A stretch of 64,000 bases of DNA from an uncultured Paraprevotella sp. (GCA_944321565.1 CALULT010000004.1:38369-102368), one strand, 5' to 3'; positions 19,295 to 28,057 are shown, counted from the stretch's first letter. Notes: generated by a model not told the origin, from the letters alone. Numbers and translations are program-made.

Positions 19295-20371
19295 TTATTT
19301 CAAGTGGTACACAAACAGTACAGATTCATGAAGTATGCTGTCTTGATGATTCCAATCAGGAATTTCGTCCGTGTTACATATTCCGATAAGGGTTCCATTG
19401 TATTGCCAGCTAGGACAGAAAGGGGTGGCTTCTTTCAGGTCGATATAGCCGGAAACGGAGGTGTGGTTCTTGATGTTATAGAATGAATAGTATCTTTTCC
19501 AAGATTCTTGTGGGGATTCCTGTTTTTGCAGGAAACTGCTTATGAAGTATTGGTCTGTGACAAAGAATGTAGTAGCAATCGCTTTTCCGGATTGGCATAT
19601 CTCAGAACCTTTTGTGTGGGATGACGCACGGCTGTCATCCCCAAAATCCGCACTGAAAACTAACTCCGGTTCGGCACCTGTCCATCGGTAGGTCTTGCCG
19701 GTATAGGGGGCGGACATGTAGATTACCTCGCCGTTTTCCATGAATACTCTGTCTCCGAACCAAGTGTCTATTTCTATTTCGGCTGGGACATAGTTGTTCT
19801 GGGTATGTCCGTCTTCATCCGTATGTACGAAATATCCTAAGTCATCGGTCTTCACGGAATTGAAAAAGAGAAAGCCGTCTTTTGTGCGAGTGAAATCTTC
19901 TGCAAGGAAATCTATATTCATCCGTTTTTTGTATTGAAGCGTCTGGTTGTATGTCAGTACGCTTCTTGTTTCCGTGTCAAGAAGATATAAAAGGGAATCC
20001 TTTGTGGCAATGGCAGACAAGGATATGTATTCTCCGTGTCCGTGTCCGATTCTTAGAATCCGGTTCACGAACTCGCCGGAAGGGTATTTGAAGCACCATA
20101 CAGCATTGGCATTATCCAGGATATACATGAGGGAGTCGGAAATGCACCAGTCTTTCGCCTGTCCCATGAAATAATCTTGGGTTTGCAGGGGGATGGTGTC
20201 AATCATGGATATGAAGTCTGCATACCGTAATTGGTGCGTCTTGTAATCTTGGATGGGGACAGTTTGAAAGTCCTTACTTATAGTTTTCGTGCTTTTGTCC
20301 TTGCAGCTTACACAACAAACAAGGACAAAAGCAAGACCTCCGAGGCCATATGCCAGTTTATGTATAATCAT
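19295..20371 (-). CDS. 6-bladed beta-propeller lipoprotein (BF3164-like)
   Basis: The best start is ATG 20371 (358 residues), which overlaps the stop of the upstream NVEALT gene as ATGA and gives a clean lipoprotein signal (MIIHKLAYGLGGLAFVLVCC, then VSCKDK). The mature part has repeated blocks such as LLYLLDTETRSVLTYN and ILRIGHGHGEYISLSAI that fit a six-bladed propeller (BF3164/DUF4934 type). Families of this kind are often encoded next to NVEALT peptides in Bacteroidales. Function is unknown; translational coupling suggests the two act together at the cell surface or in the periplasm. Confidence 0.75.
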   Translation of the reverse strand: MIIHKLAYGLGGLAFVLVCCVSCKDKSTKTISKDFQTVPIQDYKTHQLRYADFISMIDTIPLQTQDYFMGQAKDWCISDSLMYILDNANAVWCFKYPSGEFVNRILRIGHGHGEYISLSAIATKDSLLYLLDTETRSVLTYNQTLQYKKRMNIDFLAEDFTRTKDGFLFFNSVKTDDLGYFVHTDEDGHTQNNYVPAEIEIDTWFGDRVFMENGEVIYMSAPYTGKTYRWTGAEPELVFSADFGDDSRASSHTKGSEICQSGKAIATTFFVTDQYFISSFLQKQESPQESWKRYYSFYNIKNHTSVSGYIDLKEATPFCPSWQYNGTLIGICNTDEIPDWNHQDSILHESVLFVYHLK

Positions 20372-20661
20372 ATACTTGAACAATAAATGCAACTGTGTTC
20401 ATGTTTAGGCTTAGAACCGCCACTATAGCAATAGGCGAGATATTTGCCAGTAGGGACTTTGTTGACATCTACGCATGCCATATGATACACGATATATCCA
20501 GTACTGCTACTTTCTGTTTCGGACAAGGCCTCAATGTTTGCGAGAAGCAAATCACTTTCTGTTGTTGAGGATGTCTTATCATAAGATAAGAAACCGACAT
20601 AAGCGCAGGAAGCGGCAATAAGTCCTCCTGTCAATACTTTTAAGACTTTGTTTTTCTTCAT
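20368..20661 (-). CDS. NVEALT-family small exported protein
   Basis: The frame opens at 20700, but ATG 20661 gives the expected MKKNKVLKV signal region (97 residues). The family hallmark appears as LLANIEALS at residues 39-47, close to the NVEALT consensus. A short C-terminal part follows with four cysteines (63, 78, 91, 94), the last pair as CIYC. NVEALT proteins are short Bacteroidetes precursors of unknown role, and the motif may mark a processing site. The stop overlaps the start of the propeller lipoprotein (ATGA), so expression is coupled. Confidence 0.8.
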   Translation of the reverse strand: MKKNKVLKVLTGGLIAASCAYVGFLSYDKTSSTTESDLLLANIEALSETESSSTGYIVYHMACVDVNKVPTGKYLAYCYSGGSKPKHEHSCIYCSSI

Positions 20662-20775
20662 AAATGTATATTTTAAATTTATGACTTGTTCTTTTTGCAA
20701 AGATGAAAAAAAAAGTTTTAAATGAGCAAATGAATTTATGTTTTTTATTTCCTTGAGCCATTTTCTGGAACTTTC

Positions 20776-22644
20776 TCAGAACTGGAAGTAGATGAACGGC
20801 TGCATCTCGGCCGTGACGAACTGGTAGAGGACGAACACGGCGGCCACCACGAGGAGGGCCATTAGCGGTAGTGGCGTGCGGGCGAACCAGATGCGGTAGC
20901 GGCGTTTCCAGTTGTCCGGCAACCAATGGATGACCATGCCCAGCAGGAAGAGGCCGAACACCTTGTCGTAGGCCAGGATGATGTCGCCCACGTTGGCGTT
21001 CCAGGCCGAGCCTATCTGGTTAACCATCTCCGAGGCGATGCGCCATGCCGTCTCGTTGGCCACGGCGGGGTCGAGGTTGGAACCCGAACGGAAGAACAGA
21101 CGGGTGAAGCTGATGAACACGAACGTGACCCACACGGCCCACGCATGGCCTATCCAGCCCACGCGCCAACGCGCTTTGCTGGCCGTGTAGAGGAACTTGA
21201 TGAGTGCGCTGCCCGCGATGAAGAGCATGAACACGAGGAACAGGTTCCACACCGGTGCCGGGATGAACACCGAGAACGCCCAGACCAGTGCGAGGAAGAA
21301 CAAGGCCCAGAGCAGCTGGTGGAACGGGCGGAAGTCGCGCCAGAACTTGTAGACAATCATGCCTACGCCGTTTAGGCCGCCCCACACCATGAAGTTGCAG
21401 CTCGCGCCGTGCCAAAGCCCGCCCAGCAGCATGGTAATCATGGAGTTCAGGTTGGCCCAGATTTTCCTCCGCCGGTCGGGATAGCGCAGTCCGGTGTAGA
21501 CCACGGCGGCGGCCAGCAGCAACACACCGACGGCGATGTAGGGGTTGCCCGACAGCACCAAGGCGGCCAGCGTGATGGTCAGAATCCAAAAGTATGTGCC
21601 GAAGGTGGAGTTGCGGTTGCCGCCCAAGGGAATGTAGAGGTAAGTCTGCAGCCAGCGCGACAGCGAGATGTGCCAGCGTTTCCAGAAGTTGCTGCAGTTC
21701 GGCGCCTTGTAGGGCGAGTTGAAGTTGCGCGGCAGGTGGAAACCCATGAGCAGCGAGAGGCCGATGGCGATGTCCGTGTAGCCCGAGAAGTCGGCATACA
21801 CCTGCAGCGAATAGGCGAAGAGGGCCATAAGGTTCTCGAAGCCGGAGAAGAGCATCGGGTTTTCGAACACGCGGTCGATGAAGTTCACCGCGATGTAGTC
21901 GCTCAAGATGATTTTCTTGAGCAGTCCGTTGAGAATCCAAAACACGGCCATGCCGAACTGCAAGCGGCTCAGACAGTACTTGCGGTAGAGCTGGGGGATG
22001 AAGTCGCTGGCCTTCACGATGGGGCCGGCCACGAGTTGGGGGAAGAAGGTGACGTAGAACCCGAAGTCGAAGAAGTTGCGCACGGGTTTTATTAGCCCTT
22101 TGTACACGTCCGCCGTGTAGCTGATAATCTGGAACGTGTAGAACGAGATGCCCACCGGCAGGATGATGCGGTCGATGCTGAACACCGGTTCGCCCATAGC
22201 CCGGTTGAAACTTTCGGCCAGGATGTTTGTCACTTGGAAGGAAGTGCCGCAGAGCGTGTTGACCAAGTCGGCAAAGAAGTAGGCATACTTGAAGTAGCAC
22301 AGGATGGAGAGGTCTATCGTCACGCTTAGGATGAGGAACAGTTTCTTGCCCCACCGCGCCCGGCAGGCGTAGATGAGCTGGGCGATGAGGAAGTCGCTGA
22401 GGGTGACGAAGAGCAGCAGGCCGAAGAACAGCCCGCTCGTCTTGTAGTAGAACAGGACGCTGATGAAGAACAGGTACGTGTTGCGCAACAACCGGCGGTT
22501 GCGGAACAGGGCAAACACGGCGAAGACGATGGCGAAGAACGCCCAGAACTGGAACTGCGTGAAGAGCAGCGGGCTTTCGGGGTCGAAGGAGAACACCGTC
22601 TTCAGGTATTCCCACAGTATCGTCAGGTTTTCTTTAATTTTCAT
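20776..22644 (-). CDS. MBOAT-family O-acyltransferase (AlgI-like)
   Basis: This 622-residue polytopic membrane protein has about twelve hydrophobic segments. AlgI/PatA-type motifs are visible: LPVGISFYTFQIISY, SFSPYK-like RNFNSPYKAPNCSNFWKRWH, LSRWLQTYLYIPLGGNR, and the conserved His in LLGGLWHGASCNF. Such proteins move acetyl groups across the inner membrane for O-acetylation of exopolysaccharide or peptidoglycan. Two SGNH-type proteins precede it in the same operon, with overlaps of 4 and 11 bases, and would do the periplasmic transfer or removal step. Confidence 0.92.
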   Translation of the reverse strand: MKIKENLTILWEYLKTVFSFDPESPLLFTQFQFWAFFAIVFAVFALFRNRRLLRNTYLFFISVLFYYKTSGLFFGLLLFVTLSDFLIAQLIYACRARWGKKLFLILSVTIDLSILCYFKYAYFFADLVNTLCGTSFQVTNILAESFNRAMGEPVFSIDRIILPVGISFYTFQIISYTADVYKGLIKPVRNFFDFGFYVTFFPQLVAGPIVKASDFIPQLYRKYCLSRLQFGMAVFWILNGLLKKIILSDYIAVNFIDRVFENPMLFSGFENLMALFAYSLQVYADFSGYTDIAIGLSLLMGFHLPRNFNSPYKAPNCSNFWKRWHISLSRWLQTYLYIPLGGNRNSTFGTYFWILTITLAALVLSGNPYIAVGVLLLAAAVVYTGLRYPDRRRKIWANLNSMITMLLGGLWHGASCNFMVWGGLNGVGMIVYKFWRDFRPFHQLLWALFFLALVWAFSVFIPAPVWNLFLVFMLFIAGSALIKFLYTASKARWRVGWIGHAWAVWVTFVFISFTRLFFRSGSNLDPAVANETAWRIASEMVNQIGSAWNANVGDIILAYDKVFGLFLLGMVIHWLPDNWKRRYRIWFARTPLPLMALLVVAAVFVLYQFVTAEMQPFIYFQF

Positions 22645-23914
22645 TGGTTTCCAAGTAATCTGTAATCAGGGCGTTATAGAGCAGGTCGCCTATGAGGCGA
22701 TAGCCTTCGGCGGTGAAGTGGATGCGGTCGGGGCGCATCAGCTTTTTGCCTTTCCATAGTGCGGAAGAGCGCGAGCCGCCCATGATGGCATATTGATCCC
22801 ACACGGCTCCGCCGTATTCCGCTGCCAGTTCTTTCATGGCTTTGGCCACCCGCGCCGTGTTGGGGTTGGTGCGTTTTCCGTAGCGGCGGCCCAGGTTGAG
22901 CAGGCAGTCGTTGTTGGTCACGAAGAGCAGGGCGCAGTGGGGGTTGGCCGCCTTGAAAAGGGCGATGAGCCGGCGGTAGTTCGCCTTGAATGCTTCCGGG
23001 TCAAACCGGTCGGCAGGCACGTTCGCGTCGTTGATGCCAATGCCGAAGATGGCCAGGTCGGGGCGGATGAGCCTCAGGTCTTGTGCCAGATGGGTGCAGC
23101 GCAGCCAGGCCGGCACGTCGGCTCCGTTGATGCCTGTGGCGTGGTAGGTGATTCCGTCGCGCCCGTTCTCGGGCAGGATGCCGGTCAGGGTGAAACGGGT
23201 TCCGCCGGGGAGGAGGAAACGGATGTCTGCCGTGTCGCAGGATGCGGGATATTCGATGAAGTAGCTCCGTGTGGCCGGTTCGTGCCGTGCCCACAGTGTG
23301 TCGCCGTCGTGCAGGGCATAGGGCAGGGCGGTGCTGTCGGTGGCATAGCCCAGCAGGCGCAGGCGGGTGAAGAAAAACGGCACGGAATCGCGCAGGTTTA
23401 GCGAGAGCGAGAGCGAGGCATTCCGGTCGCGGGTGCTGACGGCGGCTCCCGCGATGCCGAGCGTGTCCGTGCCGCTTGGCTTGATGCAGCGGGTGCCTTC
23501 CCAATGGCCGGTGTGGCCGATGCGGTAATTCTGCGGCGCGTTGGTGCGCAGGATGCGGAACGGGAAGAGCAGCCCGCGTTCCGTCATGACGGAGTCGGCC
23601 AGCGAGGCGAAGTCCGTGCGCAGCTGATGGCTCAGGTAACCGGCCTGCACGTGGCTTCCACCGATATGGAGGATGGCGACGTGGCCTCTGCCGGTTTGCA
23701 ATAGCGTGTCCAGCTTCTCATACAACGAGTCGAATGCCGTCCGGCCGCCGGGAAACTGCAGCACGTTGTCCTCGTATCGGATGAACGGGTAAGTCGTGGG
23801 TAGGGGGCGCAGGGCGGCTTTGCGCCCGCCGGGGGTGGTTTCCGGCCGCATAAGGCAGGAAGCCAGCAGGATGAATGCCGTCAGGCAGGCGGCTATGTGG
23901 ATGTATGGTTTCAT
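22634..23914 (-). CDS. SGNH/GDSL-hydrolase-like lipoprotein
   Basis: This 426-residue envelope protein begins with a lipoprotein signal (FILLASCLM, Cys20). Block I of the SGNH fold appears as HIGGSHVQAGYLSHQLR, with the catalytic Ser in GGSH. IFGIGINDANVP resembles block III, and DRIHFTAEGYRLIGDLLYNAL carries the Asp-x-x-His of block V. It is probably an acetylesterase or acetyltransferase acting with the adjacent MBOAT protein. The start overlaps the upstream stop by 4 bases and the stop overlaps the MBOAT start by 11. Confidence 0.8.
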   Translation of the reverse strand: MKPYIHIAACLTAFILLASCLMRPETTPGGRKAALRPLPTTYPFIRYEDNVLQFPGGRTAFDSLYEKLDTLLQTGRGHVAILHIGGSHVQAGYLSHQLRTDFASLADSVMTERGLLFPFRILRTNAPQNYRIGHTGHWEGTRCIKPSGTDTLGIAGAAVSTRDRNASLSLSLNLRDSVPFFFTRLRLLGYATDSTALPYALHDGDTLWARHEPATRSYFIEYPASCDTADIRFLLPGGTRFTLTGILPENGRDGITYHATGINGADVPAWLRCTHLAQDLRLIRPDLAIFGIGINDANVPADRFDPEAFKANYRRLIALFKAANPHCALLFVTNNDCLLNLGRRYGKRTNPNTARVAKAMKELAAEYGGAVWDQYAIMGGSRSSALWKGKKLMRPDRIHFTAEGYRLIGDLLYNALITDYLETNEN

Positions 23915-25506
23915 AGGCTTTCGTTGTCTGTGCTGTTTTCGTATTCAGGGACGGAATCTTCCTGCGCATGGCGCGTGGCTTGAAGCGAGTCGTGGGACGG
24001 TGTGTGCACGGAATCCCCCTCAGGCATGCGGGTGGGGGAGACGGCGGTGTCAATGGCCGTGGTGTCGATGACCAGTTCCGTGCTGTCCGCGCTCAGCTTC
24101 AGTCGGTCCTTGCCTGTGCGGAAGCGATAGAATTTATGATAGAACTCCAGGGTTTCGTAGAGCATGTTGCCCACGTGGCGTGCGCCTTTCGGGGTGAAAT
24201 GCACATAGTCCGGGCCGGCCAGGTGGCTGTCCACCCATTTCATCATGGAGTTCCGTCCGCCCATGGCGGCGTACAGGTCCCAATAGGCAATGCCGCTTTC
24301 GTCCGCAGCCTGTTTCAGGGCTTCCACGACGCGGGGCAGCAGCGGATAGGTCTGCATCTCTCCTTCGACGGAGGTGGACATGTCCGACGGGCCGATGAAG
24401 AGGAAACGGGTGTCGGCAGGGACGAGTTTTTTCAGGTATTCGATTTGCCTTTTCAGGGAACGGGCGTATGCGGCGATGCCCTTCTCGTCTTTCAGGTAGG
24501 GCACGGAGTTGCCACCGTATTGCAGGATGACGAGCCGCACGTTTTTTTCCTTGAAGAACGGGGCGAGCGTGGCTGCGCCGATGCTGGTGAAGATGGTGCC
24601 CGAGCAGCCCCGCATGGGGATGTTGTCCACCGAGACTCCCCCCGCGCCGTCGAGCAGGATGCCATAGATGTCTGCTTGCCCGCCGACCGTCAGGGTGACT
24701 GTGGTGCGGGCACCGCCGAGGCGGGCGGTGTAGAAATACAGCCGTTCGCCTGCGGGGCTTTCTTCGAGCGACAAGGTGTCTCCGCCCATTGTGGCAAAGG
24801 CTTCCACCGGCCGGCTCGCCAGCAGGGTGAGCCGGCTGAAGCGCGAGGCGCAAGGATAGGTGTCGCGCATGCGGGTGGTGAAGCGGAAGGTGGCAGTGCC
24901 GTCCACGGTGGCCGTTTGCCCCATGGGGCCGTAGCCGTTCCCGTCAAGCCTCATTTCTTTCGGGCCATAGACGAGGTGGCGCGCCAGGTCTTCGGGCATA
25001 GCCGTCTGTGAGAGCGTGTATGTCCCGATGGTCTGCACGGCGGGCACCAGCCCCACGCCGCTGCCGCCGAACTTTCCTTGGAACGCTTCGCGGAGCACGG
25101 ACGTGATGCGGTCGCCTTCCAACTGCGAGTCGCCGTAGTGCATGATGCGCATCGGTCGTTCTCTGGCTGTTTCGAGGGCGTCGAAGAAGGGGTCGAAATA
25201 GGCCACGCTGTCGCCCGGCATGTAAATCCGTGCGGGGCTGGTCTGGCAATAGGTGATGAACTCGCTTTCTTTTTCCGCCTTGAGCGCGTCCATGCGCAGT
25301 TGCATCAGCTCTTCCGTGGTGAGGGTGTCTTCGGGGATGGTGTCTGTGGGGATTTCTTCTTCCTTGGCCTGGAGCACTTCCGCGAGGGTGGGGAAGCGCA
25401 GTTGCATTCCGCCTATGGCGACTCCTTCTTGCGGGAAAAAGTAGGCCACGAGGGCCAGTAACCCGATGACGGAGAAGATAAAGCAAACGATGTGTCCGAT
25501 TTTCAT
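23911..25506 (-). CDS. SGNH/GDSL-hydrolase-like membrane-anchored protein
   Basis: The frame is open from 25545, but the first codons overlap a promoter -7 box, so ATG 25506 (MKIGHIVCFIFSVIGLLALV) is preferred (531 residues). That start gives an N-terminal membrane anchor. SGNH motifs: MHYGDSQLEGDRIT (block I, Ser in GDSQ), ILQYGGNSVP (block III-like) and DYVHFTPKGARHVG (block V with Asp and His). A low-complexity tail follows residue 470. It is the first gene of a three-gene O-acetylation operon with another SGNH protein and an MBOAT acyltransferase. Confidence 0.8.
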   Translation of the reverse strand: MKIGHIVCFIFSVIGLLALVAYFFPQEGVAIGGMQLRFPTLAEVLQAKEEEIPTDTIPEDTLTTEELMQLRMDALKAEKESEFITYCQTSPARIYMPGDSVAYFDPFFDALETARERPMRIMHYGDSQLEGDRITSVLREAFQGKFGGSGVGLVPAVQTIGTYTLSQTAMPEDLARHLVYGPKEMRLDGNGYGPMGQTATVDGTATFRFTTRMRDTYPCASRFSRLTLLASRPVEAFATMGGDTLSLEESPAGERLYFYTARLGGARTTVTLTVGGQADIYGILLDGAGGVSVDNIPMRGCSGTIFTSIGAATLAPFFKEKNVRLVILQYGGNSVPYLKDEKGIAAYARSLKRQIEYLKKLVPADTRFLFIGPSDMSTSVEGEMQTYPLLPRVVEALKQAADESGIAYWDLYAAMGGRNSMMKWVDSHLAGPDYVHFTPKGARHVGNMLYETLEFYHKFYRFRTGKDRLKLSADSTELVIDTTAIDTAVSPTRMPEGDSVHTPSHDSLQATRHAQEDSVPEYENSTDNESL

Positions 25507-25542
25507 CTCGTTATCTTTTTTGTGTTTGTGACAAAACGGATG

Positions 25543-25578
25543 CAAAGTTACGGATTATCGCTGGAATAATCGAACAAA
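25543..25578 (-). promoter_or_regulatory. Promoter of the SGNH-SGNH-MBOAT operon
   Basis: Minus-strand TAACTTTG (25543-25550) is an exact -7 match; TTTG at 25575-25578 lies 24 bases upstream, slightly long. Transcription would begin near 25536, about 30 bases before ATG 25506. Confidence 0.55.
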
Positions 25579-26398
25579 ATCAGCTGATTAACGATTTTAT
25601 TGGTTGCTTCTCTATCATTGCTTTTGTGCAATAAAGTATATAGTAGCGATTTCGGCGTAGTCGAAATTCAGTGAGGATTTAATAAACTTTGCGGGGAACG
25701 TGTCACGACCCAAAATCAGTCATGAAATGCCTGTAAAAATAGACAAATTGCGCTATTTTTTGGCGATTTTCGTGACGCGACTTTTGCGCAGTCCGGCCCA
25801 AATAGCGGATTTTTGCGCGATTTTTTTTGCACAAAACGGGGTTTCTGTGCAAGATTTTGTCATCGTCTTTTATTTTTTTTGCAGTCCGGCGAGAAATTTC
25901 GGGGCCGGAACGCGAAATTCCAAGCCCCGGAATTCTTTTTTCGGGGCTCGGAATTTTTATTTCGGGGCTCGTATGAAAAAATCCCGGTACAGAAACGTTT
26001 TCGTGGCGGCTCCGGGGCCGTTTTTCTTTCCCGTTGGAACTTTTTTCCGAACACGTTTCCCGTGTCATTTTGTCGGCGGAATCCCCCGGCGGGCTTTTCC
26101 GCCGGTCGGTTTTCTGCGTCGGGAGTGCCTCGTGTTCCGTCAAAAGGGCAGGTTTGGAGGTGATTCCGCGATATTTTGATTTCCGCATGGCGCGTGTGGC
26201 TGCGTTTTTTTCGCGTTGTCCCGGCCCGGCGGCCGAATACGCGAATCTCAGAAGGCGAAAATGAGCAAATTGTCAAAGCGCACCCGAATGCGGCATTTTG
26301 TCAATGGAAGGGTGTGCGCAGGGGGCACATTTCCTTTCGCACCGAAATCCGGATAATGTCCCTTTCAGGGGGGCATTGTCATTACTGCGGACTTTGAG
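25579..26398. other. 820-base gene-free region, T-run/GC-patch composition
   Basis: No convincing gene. Long ORFs exist on both strands (for example 25700-26179 plus, 25703-26188 minus), but both are low-complexity and lack ribosome-binding sites or recognisable motifs. T-rich runs alternate with GC patches. The phrase TTTCGGGGCTCG occurs twice (around 25935 and 25960) and related GGGGC-GAATT phrases surround it. Confidence 0.6.
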
Positions 26399-26833
26399 GG
26401 AACTGTTCTTAATTTAGGGGATTTAATAACTGACGAATATTCATTTGTAATCAAATGCCCTGCTTTCCGTCACTTGCCCGTCCGGAGAAAAAACTCCTCC
26501 GCCTTGCAGGGGAGGTGGCTCGAAGAGCCGGAGGGGTTTCCCACCCACGTATCATTCCGCATGGCAAACAAAACGGCCATTATGGCCGCCGCGAGGGAAA
26601 CAAAAGGGGCGTTACGACCTCGCAAGGAAAACGAAACGGCCATTATGGCCCCGTGGGTGTGAGACCCCCTCCGCCCCTTCGGGGCTCGTCCCCCTGCGAG
26701 GCGGGACAGTTCATTTCTGGCGGCTTTGACTGCCGACATTCAGAAGTTTGTAAAAGCAGGAACTCTGTATTACTCAATTCACTCAATTCGTTTTTCCAAA
26801 TGGTGTTAAATCCCCAAAAATGCGGGCTGTTCC
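26399..26833 (+). mobile_element. Palindrome-rich repeat element, copy A (MITE-like)
   Basis: This 435-base non-coding element is present again, inverted, at 59489-59950. Its ends are imperfect inverted repeats: GGAACTGTTC..TTTAGGGGATTTAA at the left and, reading inward from the right, GGAACAGCCC..TTTTGGGGATTTAA. The middle (26560-26651) has about three units of ~30 bases, each holding a palindrome such as CGGCCATTATGGCCG (26574-26588, again 26637-26650). Other hairpins include CCTCCGCCTTGCAGGGGAGG. No transposase is encoded. No target-site duplication is evident. Confidence 0.7.
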
Positions 26834-26865
26834 AAAGAAGCACCTGCTTTGCATCAGAATATTTC

Positions 26866-26915
26866 CATAATAAAGTCCCGCGCCACTGGTGAAAGCAGCG
26901 CGGGACTTTATTATG
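26866..26915. terminator. Perfect 18-bp stem terminator
   Basis: Arms 26866-26883 and 26898-26915 are perfectly complementary (CATAATAAAGTCCCGCGC) with a 14-base loop. The GC core is at the top of the stem and the A/T-rich base gives a T-rich exit on both strands. It follows the two small minus-strand membrane ORFs and most likely ends their transcript. Confidence 0.7.
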
Positions 26916-26947
26916 TAGTCAAAATGGATTTCAAAAAGTCCTTTTTG

Positions 26948-27055
26948 CTAAGTTCTATCCTTGTGTATTTCTCTTTTCTTGTCTTGATAGTTGAAATACA
27001 CATAGCCTGCAATGGCAATAACGATTACCAACACAGATGTTATTATTGCTCCCAT
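26948..27055 (-). CDS. 35-residue single-pass membrane protein
   Basis: ATG 27055 is preceded by AAGGAGG at a good distance; an ATG at 27061 overlaps the upstream stop and is less likely. The peptide begins MGAIITSVLVIVIAIAGYVY, one transmembrane helix, and ends in a charged tail (NYQDKKREIHKDRT). It is the second gene of a two-gene operon with another tiny membrane protein. I do not recognise a characterised family. The strong ribosome-binding site, the promoter upstream and the terminator downstream support a real gene. Confidence 0.6.
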   Translation of the reverse strand: MGAIITSVLVIVIAIAGYVYFNYQDKKREIHKDRT

Positions 27056-27057
27056 AT

Positions 27058-27213
27058 TCATTCCTCCTTATCTTTAACCATTGACAATCCTACGAACAAG
27101 GTTACCAACACTGCTACCACAATTAAAGCATAAACATACCAAGCCCATTCTTCTATTCCATTAAATATTGACGACAACAAAATAGCGGTCGTCATATACT
27201 TGGCTATGTCCAT
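27058..27213 (-). CDS. 51-residue membrane protein, possibly truncated by an in-frame TAG
   Basis: From ATG 27213 the product starts MDIAKYMTTAILLSSIF and has one strong helix (WYVYALIVVAVLVTLFVGL) and an acidic/basic end (MVKDKEE). The same frame reads MRKELGK from ATG 27240, then TAG (27217-27219), then Leu-Met-Asp. As I remember them, relatives in Bacteroidetes read straight through this point, so the TAG may be a Trp-to-amber mutation. The promoter would begin transcription close to 27240, which favours 27213 as the working start. The ATGA overlap with the next small ORF suggests coupling. Confidence 0.55.
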   Translation of the reverse strand: MDIAKYMTTAILLSSIFNGIEEWAWYVYALIVVAVLVTLFVGLSMVKDKEE

Positions 27214-27245
27214 CAGCTATTTTCCTAATTCCTTTCTCATACTCG

Positions 27246-27274
27246 CAAAGGTACGAAAAACATCATCATACAAA
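27246..27274 (-). promoter_or_regulatory. Promoter of the small membrane-protein operon
   Basis: Minus strand TTTG (27271-27274), 17 bases, TACCTTTG (27246-27253): both boxes match the Bacteroidetes consensus. Transcription would begin at about 27239. Confidence 0.65.
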
Positions 27275-27353
27275 CACACATATATACACACAACAACCTT
27301 AAACAAGGTTAAAACGGATAATAAAGACATGTAAAATCCGTGTGATTCCTTTT

Positions 27354-27968
27354 TTATAGTAATTTAAATCGGATGGTTCCCAAGATGTGGCGTGGGCGAA
27401 GCTGTGAGGTTTGGGTATAGATGTCCAGCCCGTTGTAGTTCACGCGAGTGTACTGCTTTTGGTTGAAAAGGTTGTTGGCTTGCAGTTCTAGGTCGATGCG
27501 TTTCAGTTTGTATTTGGCAGACACGTCGCCAAACCAGGCATGGCGGTTTGTGGCCGCCAGGTTGTTGTAGTTGTCTTCGACAGAGGCGTTGAGGGTGATT
27601 TGTCGGGTGACGTAGAAATTGAGTGAGAGGCGTTGGGTAGCGGTGCGCACCGTCTGCGCCATGTTCTGATGGTCGCCGTCTGTCGCCGACACATTCCGAG
27701 CATAGCCACTGGTCAGCACGACGTTGAACCACGGCAGGGGCGTGATGGTGCCGCCTGCGCCGATGCTGACGGTACGCGAGTGGAAAGGATAGAGTTCCTT
27801 GGATATGAGTCGTTTGCTTTGACTGTAACCATACCCTGCGAAAGCGCGGACTGTGGTCTGCATCCAATCGAAACCCTTGCTGCCGTCAAAACCAATGTTG
27901 TAACTATCCGAAGTGGTATTTTGATCGATGGCCTGTATCACGCTCGTTGCTCCGCGATAAAAAAACAT
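27354..27968 (-). pseudogene. C-terminal remnant of an outer-membrane beta-barrel (TonB receptor type)
   Basis: About 205 residues from MFFYRGATSV to the end form alternating strands closing with the barrel terminus LRPRHILGTIRFKLL; NNLFNQKQYTRVNYNG is a frequent TonB-receptor C-terminal block. No plug domain, signal peptide or earlier barrel strands are present. The frame stays open upstream to 28127, but that part overlaps the neighbouring DUF4488 gene and looks like noise. The gene has lost at least two thirds of its length. It lies downstream of a DUF4488 gene and a membrane-bound regulator, possibly the remains of one locus. Confidence 0.7.
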
Positions 27969-28002
27969 TTTTTCATTGTGCTTGAGGTTTAAGGAAAGGC
28001 AT

Positions 28003-28027
28003 GCCGTGCAAGAACGCCTCGCACGGC
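28003..28027 (-). terminator. Weak hairpin after the DUF4488 gene
   Basis: GCCGTGC (28003-28009) pairs with GCACGGC (28021-28027) around 11 bases. On the minus strand ATGCCTTTCCTT follows, only partly T-rich. Confidence 0.4.
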
Positions 28028-28057
28028 ACAACCCATAATGAAATGAATGAAAAACAG

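Noticed and set aside
21020-22615. 531-residue minus-strand ORF within the MBOAT gene in another frame
   Set aside because: Same strand, different frame, Arg/His/Pro-rich; the MBOAT frame has clear motifs.
25700-26188. Overlapping ORFs of ~160 residues on both strands in the gene-free block
   Set aside because: Low-complexity, no ribosome-binding site, no recognisable motif; both cannot be genes and neither looks like one.
26849-27133. 94-residue plus-strand ORF
   Set aside because: Crosses the 18-bp terminator stem and lies opposite two small ORFs with good signals.
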